A DNA stretch of 64,000 nt from Pyrus communis (taxonomy: Eukaryota; Streptophyta; Magnoliopsida; Rosales; Rosaceae): positions 10,091,724 to 10,155,723 of the forward strand of contig NC_084815.1 of assembly GCF_963583255.1 (NCBI RefSeq). The letters are read 5' to 3'. A model generated the notes under the pieces. The model saw only the letters and a program-made list of their open reading frames with translations. It was not told the origin of the DNA and searched no databases. Positions within the stretch are counted from its first letter, which is position 1; each line of letters starts with the position of its first letter. The translations under genes and the position numbers were made by a program. Below, piece by piece: positions 62,510 to 64,000 of the stretch.

Positions 62510-64000
62510 TGATAGGAGCATATTCATGCGACTTAAATGGCTTGTTCTCGTGCATTTACGTTATGTTTCTTTAGTTATTTTAGTACTTTAAGCTATTTTC
62601 GTGTGTTTGTAGGTCCAAAGGGCTAAAGGAGCAAAAAGATGCATTTTGGAGACTTTTGGAGCACTTTTGGGCTAAGGATGGATAGCTTATGCTTGGAGCC
62701 AAAGTGTTGGACGAATTTGAAGACCTAATTGAAGACCAAAGTGTTGGAACCTTGTTCCCTTTAGTTTTAGGACATTTAAACCTTTCCAATTTCCTTAGCC
62801 GTGCATAACATTCCAACATTCCACTCCTTCATTTCAGCCACACTCCCACATATCATTACTTATCATCACATATCATATCACTTATCACTTATCACTTATC
62901 ACTTATCACTCATCACTTATCTTATCATTCACCACTTATCATATCATACACTCAATCACTTATCACATATCACTTATCACATATCATTCACCACTTATCA
63001 TATCATACACTCAATCACTTATCACTTATCATCATCACTCTAGCTTTAATTCACATGCACATTCACTCACCACAAACATTTCACATGCACTTGTTCCTCC
63101 ATTAAATCAGCCACATGCACTTCCCACTCATCATAACCTAGCTGCACAAGCCACCCCACATGTCCCTTTAATCATTCAAACATGCACTCCCATTAATTAA
63201 ACCATGCAGCCACACCTTCACCCACATGCACCATTCAAACATACACCCAAACACCACCAGAAATCATCATTGCCGTGGGTACCTATCCCATTTCAGATTG
63301 TCATTCCACTTCATTGCACATGCATCTTCATAATTCAACACATGCATTCATTATTTATTTACTTTGCATCCTTTAATTTAATCACATGCACATTCAAACA
63401 AACACAATCATCAAACCACCCTTGTGCCGTGCCTTCCCTATTAATCCAAACACCACTCCCCAAACCATTCACACCATCAAACTCACCTTAGACCTTGTGC
63501 CACAACGAAGAGGAAGAGAAGAGTGCCTAAACGTTCATACAATTCAAGTTTGAGTTGTTGGAATGTTTAGGTGTTTCTTTGATTTCAATGTTTAATTTCA
63601 ATGCTCTTTGTTTTGTACGAATGAGGAATGGAAGATAAGAGGGCCTAAACGTTCATACAATTCAAGTTTGAGTTGTTGGAATGTTTAGGTGTTTCTTTGA
63701 TTTTTATGAGGAACTAAACCCCCCCTTGGCTAGGGGGGGATTCGAAATATATGTTTATGCTTGCATTTTGATTTGATTACTTCTAATTGCGTTTCATAAG
63801 TTGTGGATTCAATTTGTTTAACCGTTTGATTGATAACTTATTTATGTATGTTTATTGAGAATGCGCGCTTAATTTTCATGCATGAATATGACGCTAGAAT
63901 ATAAGTAAGTTTCACCTAATCGTTATGAACTTATATTCACAAGTAGTGGAGGTTGCTTATAGACAATCGCGTTAAACAAATTCTTGGCATAAGTTTCATG
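62510..64000 (+). mobile_element. 3' LTR of element T (cut by window edge)
   Basis: Matches 53285 onward at offset 9225 with few differences (for example GACCTAATT for GACGTAATT near 62722, and a short deletion near 63703). Target duplication on the right is outside the window. Confidence 0.9.

Larger units (their letters stand above)
45293..64000 (+). mobile_element. Non-autonomous LTR element V (interrupted; runs past the window)
   Basis: 5' LTR 45293-47599, primer site, 14-codon gag remnant, oligo(A) tract, antisense gene split by solo LTR U, spacer, polypurine tract 1 (52541-52554) and part of the 3' noncoding region to 53284. Element T then interrupts it and extends to the window end. 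The 3' LTR of V must lie beyond 64000. The internal plan is the same as in N and T. Confidence 0.8.
53285..64000 (+). mobile_element. Non-autonomous LTR element T (3' LTR cut by window edge)
   Basis: 5' LTR 53285-55718, primer site, 14-codon gag remnant, oligo(A) tract, intact antisense gene (minus), spacer split by solo LTR R, three polypurine tracts, and a 3' LTR from 62510. The LTRs align at offset 9225 with only a few differences, so it is young. It is the most complete copy of the mini-gag plus antisense-gene subfamily. Confidence 0.88.

Overview
The window is plant nuclear DNA, almost certainly a eudicot; Rosaceae is possible but is only a low-confidence impression. It consists entirely of nested Ty3/gypsy-type LTR retrotransposons and solo LTRs. 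I found no host gene, rRNA, tRNA gene or CRISPR array. Nearly all LTRs begin TGATAGGAGC (or TGATAGAAGC) and end CGCATCA. Where a 5' LTR is followed by internal DNA, a primer-binding site complementary to the 3' end of plant tRNA-Asp lies about 5 bases further on. No copy in the window encodes reverse transcriptase, RNase H or integrase, so all of them are non-autonomous.

Layout from left to right. Bases 1-4001 hold the remains of an element (Q): the end of a 5' LTR, a gag stub, and a chimeric truncated LTR. Bases 4002-8511 are a minus-strand element (N). Bases 8512-8664 are a scrap of an older LTR (P). Element Z starts at 8665 and is split by a solo LTR (Y, 11856-39151, target duplication GTATG). 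Y is split by another solo LTR (X, 13076-38405, TGCAA). X holds a solo LTR of an unrelated family (S, ATTAT) and a young gag-protease element of TR-GAG type (16589-25927). A minus-strand element M (26621-35551) sits in a duplicated piece of Y. Z resumes at 39152 and carries solo LTR W (41791-44581, GGGGG) inside an internal polypurine tract. Its 3' LTR remnant is invaded by element V (45293 onward). V holds solo LTR U (48169-50711, CTCAT) and element T (53285 to the window end). T holds solo LTR R (57190-59854, ACCAC).

The only long intact coding region is the 931-codon Gag-protease of the TR-GAG element (19057-21852). The other full elements have lost most of gag-pol. Instead they carry an antisense gene of about 223 codons, a coiled-coil protein with a Pro/Ala/Met-rich tail, in five copies. 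It has a conserved G-box-containing upstream region. Its 3' end meets the sense gag remnant tail-to-tail at an oligo(A) tract.

Two observations stand out. First, the LTRs carry a set of hairpins whose two arms change together between subfamilies while some loops stay constant, which suggests selected RNA structure. Second, the flanks of the TR-GAG and of M are duplicated next to truncated LTR ends, which means either microhomology-mediated rearrangement or a false assembly join.
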